A DNA stretch of 64,000 bases from Chloroflexota bacterium (GTDB taxonomy: Bacteria > Chloroflexota > Anaerolineae > Aggregatilineales > UBA2796), in the NCBI GenBank assembly GCA_021325095.1, contig JAJPHV010000015.1, positions 1-64,000 on the forward strand, given 5' to 3'. Of this stretch, positions 63,318 to 64,000 are shown piece by piece (the first letter of the stretch is position 1; each line of letters begins with the position of its first letter). The translations under genes and the position numbers were made by a program. Below the pieces are notes generated by a model. The model was given only the letters and a program-made list of their open reading frames with translations, did not search any database and was not told the origin of the DNA.

Positions 63318-64000
<683 letters not shown>

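Overview
The window is a gene-dense, high-GC bacterial chromosome segment with about 52 protein genes on both strands, no rRNA or tRNA that I can see, no CRISPR array and no recognisable insertion sequence. The gene content fits a Chloroflexota bacterium, most likely of the Anaerolineae type. The clues are large REC/GAF/PAS histidine kinases, a serine hydroxymethyltransferase fused to a T-protein, an SPFH-SHOCT protein, a cysteine-rich FeoA, several lineage-typical hypotheticals and many C-rich dispersed intergenic repeats. This placement is an inference from gene families, not from a marker phylogeny.

Layout. 0.3-5 kb: a small membrane protein, a TetR regulator, a membrane-anchored clan-A glycosidase-like protein overlapping a membrane-anchored family-3 solute-binding protein, and a secreted protein made of four 120-residue repeats. 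5-10 kb: a GlyA-GcvT fusion behind a good sigma70-type promoter, a group II truncated haemoglobin, an arylamine N-acetyltransferase and an MmcQ/YjbR protein. 10-18 kb: a response regulator with a long P/A/T-rich tail, a membrane protein, a 1176-residue hybrid histidine kinase, a UbiA prenyltransferase and an MsbA-type ABC exporter. 18-22.6 kb: an M29 aminopeptidase, a TolB-like propeller protein and DhaK-DhaL. 22.6-25.6 kb: an iron locus, fur-feoB-feoA, preceded by a Fur-box-like palindrome. 25.7-34 kb: PIMT, a methyltransferase, a small secreted peptide with a structured leader, an HtrA protease, another REC-GAF-kinase, two tandem S41 C-terminal processing proteases and SmpB.

34-43 kb: two poorly characterised proteins and a STAND-type NTPase with TPR-like repeats, an OmpR-type regulator, lysA, a chimeric UroD/corrinoid-protein reading frame and a secreted SH3b/FecR-like protein. 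43-52.8 kb: three glycosyltransferases in one operon, fabF, a helical protein paired with an SPFH-SHOCT protein, an ArnT/PMT-type membrane glycosyltransferase and a NERD-like membrane protein. 52.9-59.5 kb: yajC-secD-secF, the Sec accessory complex, and a HerA-like ATPase. 59.5-64 kb: a probable aromatic acyl-CoA catabolic cluster, with an SDR, a flavin monooxygenase/Old Yellow Enzyme fusion, a MarR regulator and an enoyl-CoA hydratase that runs off the window.

The most interesting points are the three-part GlyA/GcvT fusion, the UroD-corrinoid chimera that has lost the cobalamin-ligand motif, cysteine-rich additions on both FeoB and FeoA, a ~110-residue Ala/Thr-rich insertion in SecD, two families of dispersed palindromic repeats, and the uncharacterised STAND and HerA-like ATPases.
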